Counted from the stretch's first letter, positions 50,910 through 59,902 are shown. The stretch is DNA of 64,000 bases from Streptomyces solicavernae (GCF_029968095.1 NZ_JASCIR010000031.1:1-64000), one strand, 5' to 3'. Numbers and translations are program-made. Notes: generated from the letters alone by a model not told the origin.

Positions 50910-51797
50910 ATGACGCACGCGATGTTGAAGGGGTCCAACGTCCCGCTCGAAGCCACGGCCGTACGGGCCGTGCTGCGCTGGACCCCCGGTCCGGCCGGGT
51001 CGGGAGCCCCGGACATCGACGTCTCGGCGCTGCTGCTCTCTGGCGAGGGCCGGGTCCGCTCCGACGAGGACTTCGTCTTCTACAACCAGCCCCGGCACCC
51101 CTCCGGCAAGGTCTGGTGCCTCGGCAAGACGCGCGTCGCCGACGGACTGAGCGATTCCGTCCAGGCCGACCTCGCCGGTCTGGAGGCGGAGGTCGACCGC
51201 ATCCTGGTCGTGGCATCGGCGGACGGCGTCCCCTTCGAGCACGTACGCGGACTGCGCATCTCGGTGTACGACGCGACGGCCGCGGCGGAGGGCGACCCGT
51301 ACGCGTACTTCGACGTGAAGCCCGAGACGGGCGCCGAGACCGCGCTGATCTGCGGCGAGCTGTACCGCCGCGGCGACACCTGGAAGTTCCGCGCGCTCGG
51401 CGAGGGCTACTCGAACGGTCTGGTCGGCCTGGCCACGGACTTCGGGATCTCCGTCGACGAGTCGGAGTCGGAGCCGGAGCCGGAGTCGGAGGCGCAGGCC
51501 CAGGCGGAGGCGCAGGCCCAGGAGGCGGGCCACGACCCCGAGGCCGCGACCCAGCACACCGCGCTGCCGCCGGCCGTCGCCGCCCCGCCCGCGCCGGCCC
51601 GGGCCCCCGCGCCGGGCTACGGCTACCCGCAGCCGCCCGCCCAGCCCCCGGCCGCGGCCCCGCCCGGGTACGGCTACCCGCAGCCCGTCTCGGCGCCGCC
51701 GGGCGGGTACGGCTACCCGCAGCCGGCCGCGGCGCCCATGGGACCCGACCCGCACTTCACGCTGCCGCCGCAGGGCCCGCAGTTCCTGGGCCGCTGA
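50910..51797 (+). CDS. TerD-family protein with Pro/Gln-rich C-terminal tail
   Basis: 295 aa from ATG 50910. The TerD domain (1-185) carries a Ca-binding-type acidic segment (APDIDVSALLLSGEGRVRSDEDFVFYNQPRHP) and the C-half motif AETALICGELYRRGDTWKFRALGEGYSNGLVGLATDFGI. The tail is first acidic (ESESEPEPESEAQAQAEAQ), then has three GYGYPQP repeats. TerD proteins bind calcium and act in metal or phage/stress response. The degenerate N-terminus (no LSKGGN motif) marks it as a divergent TerD paralogue. Confidence 0.86.
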   Translation: MTHAMLKGSNVPLEATAVRAVLRWTPGPAGSGAPDIDVSALLLSGEGRVRSDEDFVFYNQPRHPSGKVWCLGKTRVADGLSDSVQADLAGLEAEVDRILVVASADGVPFEHVRGLRISVYDATAAAEGDPYAYFDVKPETGAETALICGELYRRGDTWKFRALGEGYSNGLVGLATDFGISVDESESEPEPESEAQAQAEAQAQEAGHDPEAATQHTALPPAVAAPPAPARAPAPGYGYPQPPAQPPAAAPPGYGYPQPVSAPPGGYGYPQPAAAPMGPDPHFTLPPQGPQFLGR

Positions 51798-51838
51798 CCC
51801 CGCGCCGCACACCGGTACCCCGCCCGGCGCCGGCCTGA

Positions 51839-52582
51839 CTACCGCTCCGCCTTCGCCTTGTAGCCCCGGCCCCACTGCAGGCCCCAGCCGTACAGCCGGT
51901 CCAGCTCGGCCTGGAAGCCGTACACGAACTTCACCTCGCGGCGCACGATCAGCTCGTCCTTGACGTTCTCGACGGAGATCACCGCGCAGGAGCGCGCCTG
52001 CGGGGCCTGCTCGTCCAGCTCGATCTCGATCCGCGGGCCGTTGCTCGGGTAGAGCGTGAGCTTCGCGTGCGTACGGTCGAAGGCCGGGGTCTGGTCGTAG
52101 ATGTAGACGAAGAACAGCAGACGCTTGATGGACTCGCGGTAGTCGAGGTTGACGTACAGCGTCTCGCCGGAGGCCGAGCCGAAGCGGTCGTCCCCGCTGA
52201 GCTTCACGTACGGCGGCGCGTTCAGGTCGCCGAAGAACTTCCCGAGGGGCTGTACGACACCCTTGGCGCCGTCGGTCATCTCGTAGAGGCAGCCCAGGTC
52301 CAGGTCCACATTGACCATGCCCTGGGTGTGGGCCTGGACCACATCGGGCTGGAACATCTTCAGCGGATGCCGCAGCAGCCCGCCGCCCCGCTTGGACCGG
52401 CCCTCGATGTCCGACGTACGCATCCGCCAGGACAGGTTGACGCGCAGGTTGCCGGTGGCCGCGCCCTGCTTGGTCAGGGACACCGACGGGCGGCGCTTGG
52501 TGAGCTCGATGGAGTTCGTCGCCGCGTTCCCCGATGAGAACTGGGCCTCACGGCCTCGCCACAGCCCTTCCCAGAAGGACAT
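51839..52582 (-). CDS. TerA-like Ter-system protein
   Basis: 247 aa; ATG 52582. Segments ELTKRRPSVSLTKQGAATGNLRVNLSWRMR, VNVDLDLGCLYEMTDGAKGVVQPLGKFFGDLNAPPYVKLSGDDRFG and SASGETLYVNLDYRESIKRLLFFVYIYD correspond to a TerD-like fold with the Asp-rich sites of the TerA/Tellurium-resistance branch. It lacks an enzyme motif. It is in the leftward cluster with TerC and two TerD proteins, 105 nt downstream of the TerC-type gene. Confidence 0.78.
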   Translation of the reverse strand: MSFWEGLWRGREAQFSSGNAATNSIELTKRRPSVSLTKQGAATGNLRVNLSWRMRTSDIEGRSKRGGGLLRHPLKMFQPDVVQAHTQGMVNVDLDLGCLYEMTDGAKGVVQPLGKFFGDLNAPPYVKLSGDDRFGSASGETLYVNLDYRESIKRLLFFVYIYDQTPAFDRTHAKLTLYPSNGPRIEIELDEQAPQARSCAVISVENVKDELIVRREVKFVYGFQAELDRLYGWGLQWGRGYKAKAER

Positions 52583-52687
52583 CCCGCCCCCAACTCGTGA
52601 AATGCACATCTACATGACAGCGGGGCGGTCCGAGGCACAGCACCTCGTGACCGCCCCGCTCAGAGCGTTCCCTCAACTACCTGCGGA

Positions 52688-53839
52688 TCACACCCCGGAC
52701 GAGACCTCGGTCTTCTCACCCGAGGCCGGGCCTTTTCCCCCTTCGGCCGCGGCCAGGCGCCGGTTGCGCTGCACCGAGGACCAGAACGACCAGGCGATCA
52801 GGACGACACCGATGCCGCCGGTGATGACCTCGGGGATCTCGTGCTGGATGGTGACGAGCAGGATCAGGGCGAGGGCGCCGATCGCGTAGTGCGCGCCGTG
52901 CTCCAGGTAGACGTAGTCGTCGAGGGTGCCCTCGCGGACCAGGTAGACCGTCAGCGAACGGACGTACATGGCGCCGATGCCGAGGCCGAGGGCCATCAGG
53001 ACGATGTCGTTGGTGACCGCGAAGGCGCCGATGACGCCGTCGAAGGAGAAGGACGCGTCCAGGACCTCAAGGTAGAGGAACATGAAGAACGCGGCCTTGC
53101 CGGCGAGGACGACGGCCGACTTCGGCTTGCCCTCGCGCGCGGCGCGCTCCTCCTCCTCGTGCTCGCGCTCCTCCTCTTCCTCCAGCTTGTTCTCGAAGAA
53201 GCCGGAGAGACCGCCGACCACGAGGTACGTGATCAGACCGGCGACGCCGGAGAGCAGCACCGTCTGCGACTTGTCGACGTGGGCACCGCCGTGCTGGTGG
53301 GCCTGGGTCGCGAAGGTCATCGCGGTGATCATCAGAATGATGAGCGCGATGCAGACCGACAGCATGTCGACCTTGCCCAGCTTGGCGAGCGGGCGCTCCA
53401 GCCAGCCGAGCCACTTGATGTCGCGGTCCTCGAAGATGAAGTCCAGGAAGATCATCAGCAGGAACATGCCACCGAACGCGGCGATCGACGGGTGAGCGTC
53501 GGTCACCAGCTGCTGGTACATGTCCTTGTCCGTCATCGCCAGGTCGACGGCCTCGATGGGCCCGATCTTGGCGCTGACGGCGACGATGACGACGGGGAAC
53601 ACCAGCCGCATGCCGAAGACGGCGATCAGAATGCCGACCGTGAGGAAGATCTTCTGCCAGAAGGCGTTCATCTTCTTCAGGATTCCGGCGTTGACCACCG
53701 CGTTGTCGAAGGACAGCGAGATCTCAAGGATCGACAGGATCGCCACGATCCCGAACGCCTGCCACCCCCCGATGAACACCGCTGCGACCAGGCCGAGCGC
53801 GGTGACCGCGAACGACCAGCCGAAGGTTTTCAGTACCAC
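52688..53839 (-). CDS. TerC-type DUF475 integral membrane protein
   Basis: 383 aa; GTG 53839, with no strong ribosome site. Nine or so membrane helices. TerC-type acidic motifs occur in ILEISLSFDNAVVNAGIL and LDASFSFDGVIGAFAVTNDIVLMALGLGIGAMYVRSLT. The cytoplasmic loop is very Glu-rich (ENKLEEEEEREHEEEERAAREG). TerC relatives export or sense metal ions (Mn2+) and assemble Ter complexes. Regulated with the TerD genes on the same strand, probably one or two transcripts. Confidence 0.87.
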   Translation of the reverse strand: MVLKTFGWSFAVTALGLVAAVFIGGWQAFGIVAILSILEISLSFDNAVVNAGILKKMNAFWQKIFLTVGILIAVFGMRLVFPVVIVAVSAKIGPIEAVDLAMTDKDMYQQLVTDAHPSIAAFGGMFLLMIFLDFIFEDRDIKWLGWLERPLAKLGKVDMLSVCIALIILMITAMTFATQAHQHGGAHVDKSQTVLLSGVAGLITYLVVGGLSGFFENKLEEEEEREHEEEERAAREGKPKSAVVLAGKAAFFMFLYLEVLDASFSFDGVIGAFAVTNDIVLMALGLGIGAMYVRSLTVYLVREGTLDDYVYLEHGAHYAIGALALILLVTIQHEIPEVITGGIGVVLIAWSFWSSVQRNRRLAAAEGGKGPASGEKTEVSSGV

Positions 53840-53915
53840 TGGCTACCCAATCGTTGTGTACGGGGCGTCCCCGCGCCCGCGACGAGTACGGGGCTCCCCC
53901 GAGCCGTGCGCGGCT

Positions 53916-54491
53916 TTACGAAACATTGACCCCGAAGTCTAGAGCGATGCCGCGCAGCCCCGACGCGTACCCCTGCCCTACGGCGCGGAACTTCCATTCC
54001 TCGCCGTAGCGGTACACCTCGCCGAAGATCATCGCCGTCTCCGTGGAGGCGTCCTCGGAGAGGTCGTACCGCGCGAGTTCCTGGCCGTCGGCCTGGTTGA
54101 CGACGCGGATGAACGCGTTGCTCACCTGCCCGAAGGTCTGGCCCCGATTATCCGCCTCGTGGATGGAGACGGGAAAGACGATCTTGTCCACCTCGGCCGG
54201 GACCTTGGAGAGGTCCACGAGCAGGGACTCGTCGTCGCCGTCGCCCTCGCCGGTGAGGTTGTCGCCGGTGTGCTCGACGGAGCCCTCGGGGCTCGTGAGC
54301 TGGTTGTAGAAGATGAACCACTCGTCGCCGAGCACGCGGCCGGACTTGCAGAGCAGCGCGCTCGCGTCCAGGTCGAAGGGGGCTCCGGTGGTGGAGCGCG
54401 CGTCCCAGCCGAGTCCGACCAGGACCTGCGTCAGGTTCGGTGCGGCTTTGGAGAGGGAGACATTGCCTCCCTTGGCGAGCGTGACGCCCAT
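53916..54491 (-). CDS. TerD-family calcium-binding stress protein
   Basis: 191 aa; ATG 54491 with a GGGGAGGA-type site. Canonical TerD: MGVTLAKGGNVSLSKAAPNL at the start, FDLDASALLCKSGRVLGDEWFIFYNQLTSPEGSVEHTGDN (calcium site), GDGDDESLLVDL and a C-half FGEVYRYGEEWKFRAVGQGYASGLRGIALDFGVNV. Such proteins are cytoplasmic or membrane-associated and confer resistance to tellurite and other stress. Highly similar in layout to the next upstream gene, so the pair arose by tandem duplication. Confidence 0.93.
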   Translation of the reverse strand: MGVTLAKGGNVSLSKAAPNLTQVLVGLGWDARSTTGAPFDLDASALLCKSGRVLGDEWFIFYNQLTSPEGSVEHTGDNLTGEGDGDDESLLVDLSKVPAEVDKIVFPVSIHEADNRGQTFGQVSNAFIRVVNQADGQELARYDLSEDASTETAMIFGEVYRYGEEWKFRAVGQGYASGLRGIALDFGVNVS

Positions 54492-54594
54492 GTTCGTGGT
54501 CCTCCCCAAGGTGGTGATGCGGTTGTCCAGCGCGACCGGCGCCGCACTCAGAGTGCGGCGCCGGTCTGCTGGGTCATGCGTGGCCTTGCGTGGC

Positions 54595-55170
54595 TCAGAC
54601 GTTCACGCCGAAGTCCTGCGCGATGCCGCGCAGGCCCGAGGCGTAACCCTGGCCGATGGCGCGGAACTTCCACTCCGCGCCGTGGCGGTACAGCTCGCCG
54701 AAGACCATCGCGGTCTCCGTCGAGGCGTCCTCGGAGAGGTCGTACCGCGCGATCTCGGCGCCGCCGGCCTGGTTCACGACGCGGATGAACGCGTTGCGGA
54801 CCTGGCCGAAGGACTGCTGGCGGTTCTCGGCGTCGTAGATCGAGACCGGGAACACGATCTTGGAGACCTCGGCCGGGACACCGGCCAGGTTCACCTTGAT
54901 CTGCTCGTCGTCGCCCTCGCCCTCACCGGTGATGTTGTCACCGGTGTGCTCGACCGAGCCGTCGGGGCTCTTGAGGTTGTTGAAGAAGACGAAGCTGGCG
55001 TCGCTGGCGACCTTGCCGTCCTCCTGCGTGAGGATGGCGCTGGCGTCCAGGTCGAAGTCCGTACCCGTGGTGGTACGGATGTCCCAGCCCAGGCCGATCG
55101 TGACATCCGTCAGGCCAGGGGCTTCCTTGGTCAGCGAGACGTTGCCGCCCTTGCTGAGGCTGACTCCCAC
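54595..55170 (-). CDS. TerD-family calcium-binding stress protein
   Basis: 191 aa; GTG 55170 with GGGAGGA 4-5 nt upstream. It has the same order of motifs as its neighbour: VSLSKGGNVSLTKEAPGL, FDLDASAILTQEDGKVASDASFVFFNNLKSPDGSVEHTGDN, GEGDDEQIKVNL, VFPVSIYDAEN and FGELYRHGAEWKFRAIGQGYASGLRGIAQDFGVNV. The conserved Asp/Glu/Asn set suits calcium binding. First TerD gene of the leftward Ter cluster after the peroxiredoxin. The 104-nt gap before the next TerD gene has no clear terminator. Confidence 0.93.
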   Translation of the reverse strand: MGVSLSKGGNVSLTKEAPGLTDVTIGLGWDIRTTTGTDFDLDASAILTQEDGKVASDASFVFFNNLKSPDGSVEHTGDNITGEGEGDDEQIKVNLAGVPAEVSKIVFPVSIYDAENRQQSFGQVRNAFIRVVNQAGGAEIARYDLSEDASTETAMVFGELYRHGAEWKFRAIGQGYASGLRGIAQDFGVNV

Positions 55171-55300
55171 GAGTCCTCCCAATTGGTGTCCAGGGGCAGC
55201 GCCCCCGTCGTGCGTTGGCATCGGATCAACGACTGGATCCTAGTGACCGGTTCCCGCATCAACAGGCTATTCGTCCCAGGACCACTGGTCGTCGGGCTGT

Positions 55301-55768
55301 TCAGAGGCTGCCGAGGGCCGTGACGTACTCATTCAGGTCACGGGCGTCGGGCAGCGCGTTGACGACGGTCCAGCGGACCACGCCCTCCTTGTCGATGATG
55401 AAGGTGCCGCGCACCGCGCAGCCCTTCTCCTCGTCGAAGACGCCGTACGCGCGCGAGGCCTCGCCGTGCGGCCAGAAGTCCGAGAGCAGCGGGTACTCCA
55501 GGCCCTCCTGCTCGGCGAAGACGCGCAGGCTGAACGGCGAGTCGTTGGAGACGGCGAGCAGCTGCACGTCGTCGTTGACGAACTTCGGCAGCTCGTCCCG
55601 CAGGGCGCACAGCTCGCCGGTGCAGACGCCCGTGAAGGCGAAGGGGTAGAAGAGCAGCACGACGTTCTTCTCGCCGCGGAAGTCCGAGAGCCGCACGGTC
55701 TCGCCGTGCTGGTTCTTGAGCTCAAAGTCCGGGGCCTTGGTGCCGGTCGCGAGGCCAGCGAGTGCCAT
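55301..55768 (-). CDS. Thioredoxin-fold peroxiredoxin, AhpE-like
   Basis: 155 aa, ATG 55768. The peroxidatic site FYPFAFTGVCTGELCALRDEL has Cys49, with the conserved Thr three residues before. A second cysteine at 54 is in the position of resolving-type members, so thiol dependence may be one- or two-cysteine. SDFWPHGEASRAYGVFDEEKGCAVRGTFIIDKEGVVRW is the matching C-half. It reduces peroxides using mycothiol or thioredoxin. It sits beside the Ter island, consistent with combined oxidative-stress protection. Confidence 0.9.
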   Translation of the reverse strand: MALAGLATGTKAPDFELKNQHGETVRLSDFRGEKNVVLLFYPFAFTGVCTGELCALRDELPKFVNDDVQLLAVSNDSPFSLRVFAEQEGLEYPLLSDFWPHGEASRAYGVFDEEKGCAVRGTFIIDKEGVVRWTVVNALPDARDLNEYVTALGSL

Positions 55769-55825
55769 GAGGACGCATCCCTCCGTAGAGCTGTTCAGGT
55801 GGTGCCACCCTACCGAGACACAAGC

Positions 55826-55858
55826 GAGCCCCCGCCGACCCAGGGTCGGCGGGGGCTC
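55826..55858 (-). terminator. Strong hairpin between DUF3052 and peroxiredoxin genes
   Basis: 15-bp perfect stem GAGCCCCCGCCGACC / GGTCGGCGGGGGCTC with a 3-nt loop. It is positioned just past the DUF3052 gene stop on the minus strand; no T-run, as is common in Streptomyces. Confidence 0.8.
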
Positions 55859-55877
55859 GAAGGCCGTGTGAAGGAGC

Positions 55878-56318
55878 TCAGCGCTTGCCGGACTTCGCCG
55901 CCTTCGGCGTGGCCAGGCGGCTGCCCGACCAGTCCTTGCCCACGCTGACGCTCTTGCTCGCGGTCAGGCCGGCCGTGGTGGCCGCGTCGCTGATCTCGCT
56001 CGGCTCGACATATCCGTCGCGGCCGGTCTTCGGGGTCAGCAGCAGGATCGGGCCGCCTTCCTCGATGTACGCGATGGCGTCCACGAGGGCGTCCGTCAGG
56101 TCCCCGTCGTCGTCGCGGAACCAGAGCACCACGGCGTCGGCCACATCGTCGTAGTCCTCGTCGACGAGCTCGCCGTCGTCGCCGATGGTCTGTTCAATGG
56201 CCTCGCGGAGCTCCATGTCGACGTCATCGTCGTAGCCGATCTCCTGGACCACCTGCCCGGACTGGAAGCCCAGCCTCTCGGCCAGGCTCGTCTCCGCGTG
56301 GTCCGCGGTCGCGCTCAC
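55878..56318 (-). CDS. DUF3052 domain protein
   Basis: 146 aa; GTG 56318 with AGGAGG 6 nt upstream. The conserved N-half SLAERLGFQSGQVVQEIGYDDDVDMELREAIEQTIGD and the central LWFRDDDGDLTDALVDAIAYIEEGGPILLLTPKTGR match the DUF3052 family, which I recall is found in actinobacteria beside aceE. Acidic, soluble, no enzyme motif. It is divergent from aceE. Function unknown. Confidence 0.88.
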   Translation of the reverse strand: MSATADHAETSLAERLGFQSGQVVQEIGYDDDVDMELREAIEQTIGDDGELVDEDYDDVADAVVLWFRDDDGDLTDALVDAIAYIEEGGPILLLTPKTGRDGYVEPSEISDAATTAGLTASKSVSVGKDWSGSRLATPKAAKSGKR

Positions 56319-56541
56319 GGATTGCCTCCTGATCATGTTTGGAAGTTGTTCTCGGCCGCACGTCTACGCGGGCCACTGGCCGTAGTCCACACGTGCGGGG
56401 CGGATCGCGCAAGTACCCGGCCGTCAAGACCGCCGAAACGGTGACGTTCCTGGCGGTGCCGTCGCGGTGCTATCTGCGCTTTGCCGGGTATCCGCTGTTC
56501 ACCCCTGGCCATTCTGGCCTGTTTTGCCGGTCCTGTGGTAA

Positions 56542-56563
56542 TCGCGGCCGAAGCGGGCCGCGA
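56542..56563. promoter_or_regulatory. Inverted repeat in the aceE upstream region
   Basis: TCGCGGCC (56542-56549) and GGCCGCGA (56556-56563) flank 6 nt. Outer GGTAA and TTACC can extend the pairing. It is a candidate operator or leader hairpin in the 424-nt divergent gap (56319-56742), which otherwise holds promoters and a tandem repeat. Confidence 0.5.
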
Positions 56564-56637
56564 CCTGGTTACCTAACGGTACAGATGACGTTTGCGCGAC
56601 CGAGGTGGACCATGGGGGACGACAACCGAGGCGTACG

Positions 56638-56712
56638 ACAGCTCCCTCAGCTCTCCCAGCTCCCCCAGCTCCTCCAGCTCCCCCAGCTTCCCAGCTCCTC
56701 CAGCTCCCCGAC
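56638..56712. repeat. CAGCTCC-type 9-bp repeats in the aceE leader
   Basis: About eight imperfect CAGCTCCTC/CAGCTCCCC units lie just upstream of the aceE ribosome site (GAAGGAAC). Confidence 0.8.
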
Positions 56713-56742
56713 ACCGAGCAAGACCGACAGCGAAGGAACAGC

Positions 56743-59475
56743 GTGGCTTCCGGATCCGATCGCAACCCGATCATCATTGGCGGCCTGCCCAGCCAGGTCC
56801 CGGACTTTGATCCCGAAGAGACTCAGGAGTGGCTCGACTCGCTGGACGCGGCGGTCGACGAGCGCGGCCGCGAGCGCGCCCGCTACCTGATGCTCCGGCT
56901 CATCGAGCGGGCCCGTGAGAAGCGCGTCGCCGTACCCGAGATGCGCAGCACGGACTACGTCAACACCATCGCCACCAAGGACGAGCCGTTCTTCCCCGGC
57001 AACGAGGAGATCGAGCGCAAGGTCCTGAACGCGACCCGGTGGAACGCGGCGGTCATGGTCTCGCGCGCACAGCGCCCCGGCATCGGCGTCGGCGGCCACA
57101 TCGCGACGTTCGCGTCCTCCGCCTCGCTGTACGACGTGGGCTTCAACCACTTCTTCCGCGGCAAGGAAGAGGGCGACGGCGGCGACCAGATCTTCTTCCA
57201 GGGGCACGCCTCGCCGGGCATCTACGCCCGCGCGTACCTCCTGGACCGGCTCAGCGCGGACCAGCTGGACGGCTTCCGGCAGGAGAAGTCGAAGGCGCCG
57301 AACGGCCTCTCCTCGTACCCGCACCCGCGCCTGATGCCGGACTTCTGGGAGTTCCCGACCGTGTCGATGGGCCTCGGCCCGCTCGGCGCGATCTTCCAGG
57401 CGCGGATGAACCGGTACATGGAGGCGCGCGACATCGCCGACACCTCCAAGTCGCATGTGTGGGCGTTCCTCGGCGACGGCGAGATGGACGAGCCGGAGTC
57501 GCTGGGGCAGCTGTCCATCGCCGCGCGGGAGGGCCTGGACAACCTGACCTTCGTCGTCAACTGCAACCTGCAGCGGCTCGACGGTCCGGTGCGCGGCAAC
57601 GGGAAGATCATCCAGGAGCTTGAGTCGCAGTTCCGGGGCGCCGGATGGAACGTCATCAAGCTGGTGTGGGACCGGAGTTGGGACCCGCTGCTCGCACAGG
57701 ACCGGGACGGCATCCTGGTCAACAAGCTCAACACCACGCCCGACGGCCAGTTCCAGACGTACGCGACGGAGACCGGCGCGTACATCCGCGACCACTTCTT
57801 CGGCGGGGACCACCGGCTGCGGGCGATGGTCGAGAACATGACCGACGACCGGATCCTGCACCTGGGCCGCGGCGGTCACGACCACAAGAAGATCTTCGCG
57901 GCGTTCTCGGCGGCCAAGGCGCACAAGGGCCAGCCGACGGTGATCCTGGCGCAGACGGTCAAGGGCTGGACGCTCGGCCCCAACTTCGAGGGCCGCAACG
58001 CCACGCACCAGATGAAGAAGCTGACGGTCGACGACCTCAAGGGCTTCCGGGACCGGCTGCACCTGCCGATCACGGACAAGCAGCTGGAGGACGGCGTTCC
58101 GCCCTACTACCACCCGGGCCGGGACTCGGACGAGATCCAGTACATGCACGACCGGCGCCTCGGCCTCGGCGGGTACGTCCCGACCCGGGTCGTGCGCGCG
58201 AAGCCGCTGCAGCTGCCCGAGGACAAGGCGTATGCGGCCGCGAAGAAGGGTTCGGGGCAGCAGTCGATCGCCACGACCATGGCGTTCGTCCGCATCCTGA
58301 AGGACCTCATGCGGGACAAGGAGATCGGCAAGCGCTTCGTACTGATCGCGCCGGACGAGTACCGCACGTTCGGCATGGACGCCTTCTTCCCGAGTGCGAA
58401 GATCTACAACCCGCTCGGCCAGCAGTACGAGGCGGTCGACCGTGATCTGCTGCTCGCGTACAAGGAGTCGCCGACCGGCCAGATGCTGCACGACGGCATC
58501 TCGGAGGCGGGCTGCACGGCCTCGCTGATCGCCGCGGGCTCGGCCTACGCGACGCACGGCGAGCCGCTGATCCCGGTGTACGTCTTCTACTCGATGTTCG
58601 GCTTCCAGCGGACCGGCGACCAGTTCTGGCAGATGGCCGACCAGCTGGCCCGCGGCTTCGTCCTCGGCGCCACCGCAGGGCGTACGACGCTGACCGGCGA
58701 GGGCCTGCAGCACGCGGACGGGCACAGCCAGTTGCTGGCCTCGACCAACCCGGGCTGCATCGCGTACGACCCGGCGTTCGGGTACGAGATCGCGCACATC
58801 GTGAAGGACGGGCTGCGCCGGATGTACGGCCCTCAGGCCGAGGACGTCTTCTACTACCTGACGGTCTACAACGAGCCGATCCAGCACCCGGCCGAGCCGG
58901 AGGGCGTGGACGTCGAGGGCATCCTCAAGGGCATCCACCTGCTGAAGCGCGGTGAGTCCGGGGCGATCCCGGCGCAGATCATGGCGTCCGGTGTCGCGGT
59001 GCCGTGGGCGGTCGAGGCGCAGCGGATCCTCGCCGAGGAGTGGAACGTCAAGGCGGACGTCTGGTCGGCGACCTCCTGGAACGAGCTGCGGCGCGAGGCC
59101 GTCGACGTGGAGCGGCACAACCTGCTGCACCCGGAGGAGGACCAGCGCACGCCGTACGTGACGCAGAAGCTGGGCTCCGCCGAGGGGCCGTTCGTGGCGG
59201 TGTCGGACTGGATGCGTTCGGTGCCGGACCAGATCTCGCGCTGGGTGCCGGGGCGGTACACCTCCCTCGGCGCGGACGGCTTCGGCTTCGCGGACACGCG
59301 CGGCGCGGCCCGGCGGTTCTTCCACATCGACGCGCAGTCGATCGTCCTCGCGGTGCTCACCGAGCTCGCTCAGGACGGGAAGGTGGACCGCTCGGTCCTG
59401 AAGCAGGCGGTCGACCGCTACCAGCTGCTCGACGTGACGGCGGCGGAGCCGGGGGCTGCGGGGGGCGACGCATAG
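56743..59475 (+). CDS. aceE: Pyruvate dehydrogenase E1 component (homodimeric type)
   Basis: 910 aa from GTG 56743 with GAAGGAAC upstream. The full homodimeric AceE pattern is present. The thiamine-diphosphate/Mg motif is AFLGDGEMDEPESLGQLSIAAREGLDNLTFVVNCN. Other landmarks are IATFASSASLYDVGFNHFF, GQPTVILAQTVKGWTLG, LIAPDEYRTFGMDAFFPSAKIYNPLGQQYEAVDRDLL and GVAVPWAVEAQRIL. It decarboxylates pyruvate and acetylates the E2 lipoyl group; E2/E3 are not in the window. Longer upstream reading is repeat-encoded and not used. Confidence 0.96.
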   Translation: MASGSDRNPIIIGGLPSQVPDFDPEETQEWLDSLDAAVDERGRERARYLMLRLIERAREKRVAVPEMRSTDYVNTIATKDEPFFPGNEEIERKVLNATRWNAAVMVSRAQRPGIGVGGHIATFASSASLYDVGFNHFFRGKEEGDGGDQIFFQGHASPGIYARAYLLDRLSADQLDGFRQEKSKAPNGLSSYPHPRLMPDFWEFPTVSMGLGPLGAIFQARMNRYMEARDIADTSKSHVWAFLGDGEMDEPESLGQLSIAAREGLDNLTFVVNCNLQRLDGPVRGNGKIIQELESQFRGAGWNVIKLVWDRSWDPLLAQDRDGILVNKLNTTPDGQFQTYATETGAYIRDHFFGGDHRLRAMVENMTDDRILHLGRGGHDHKKIFAAFSAAKAHKGQPTVILAQTVKGWTLGPNFEGRNATHQMKKLTVDDLKGFRDRLHLPITDKQLEDGVPPYYHPGRDSDEIQYMHDRRLGLGGYVPTRVVRAKPLQLPEDKAYAAAKKGSGQQSIATTMAFVRILKDLMRDKEIGKRFVLIAPDEYRTFGMDAFFPSAKIYNPLGQQYEAVDRDLLLAYKESPTGQMLHDGISEAGCTASLIAAGSAYATHGEPLIPVYVFYSMFGFQRTGDQFWQMADQLARGFVLGATAGRTTLTGEGLQHADGHSQLLASTNPGCIAYDPAFGYEIAHIVKDGLRRMYGPQAEDVFYYLTVYNEPIQHPAEPEGVDVEGILKGIHLLKRGESGAIPAQIMASGVAVPWAVEAQRILAEEWNVKADVWSATSWNELRREAVDVERHNLLHPEEDQRTPYVTQKLGSAEGPFVAVSDWMRSVPDQISRWVPGRYTSLGADGFGFADTRGAARRFFHIDAQSIVLAVLTELAQDGKVDRSVLKQAVDRYQLLDVTAAEPGAAGGDA

Positions 59476-59497
59476 CGCCGGCCGCACCAACGGCAGG

Positions 59498-59531
59498 AAG
59501 GGCGGCGGGACTTGACGGTCCCGCCGCCCTT
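59498..59531 (+). terminator. Rho-independent-type terminator after aceE
   Basis: 14-bp stem AAGGGCGGCGGGAC / GTCCCGCCGCCCTT with a 6-nt loop, followed by TCTGTT. It also serves the convergent I36-like gene. Confidence 0.85.
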
Positions 59532-59539
59532 TCTGTTCC

Positions 59540-59902
59540 TCAGCGCTCCCAGATCTTGAACGCCCGTACGCGGTAGGGCGATCGCGGCGCGTACGTGCCG
59601 TCGCCGGGGTAGGTCTGGAACTCGCCGGTCTCCGCGCAGTGGGCGGACTGGTAGACCGTCACCGGGCGGCCGGTGCGGTTGGCGTGGGACTGGGCCGAGG
59701 CGCCCTCGGGGAGGGCGACGCAGCTCTCGATGTCGGTGCCGGACAGCTCGTGGACGTACCGCTTGCCCTTGAACTCGGCGTCCTGCCACAGACAGAGCTC
59801 GCCGGGCCCGCAGTCGGCGAGCGGGGTCGCATCGGCCGCGGGCGCGGCGAGCAGGGTGAGGGCGAGCAGTGAGGTGGTCAAGGTGGGCAGGGTGCTGCGC
59901 AT
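59540..59902 (-). CDS. Secreted peptidase-inhibitor I36-like protein
   Basis: 120 aa; ATG 59902. A Sec signal peptide (TSLLALTLLAAPAADA) is followed by a small cysteine-containing domain: CGPGELCLWQDAEFKGKRYVHELSG, SCVALPEGASAQSHANRTGRPVTVYQSAHC and a final PYRVRAFKIWER. The crystallin-like pattern LCLW...FKG matches Streptomyces metalloproteinase inhibitor SMPI-type proteins of family I36. Whether it inhibits a protease is unknown. Confidence 0.83.
   Translation of the reverse strand: MRSTLPTLTTSLLALTLLAAPAADATPLADCGPGELCLWQDAEFKGKRYVHELSGTDIESCVALPEGASAQSHANRTGRPVTVYQSAHCAETGEFQTYPGDGTYAPRSPYRVRAFKIWER

Noticed and set aside
56647..59490. A 947-codon open frame antisense to aceE
   Set aside because: It mirrors the third-position GC of aceE, has no ribosome site or family resemblance, and its product is Arg/Val/Glu-rich as expected for a shadow frame.
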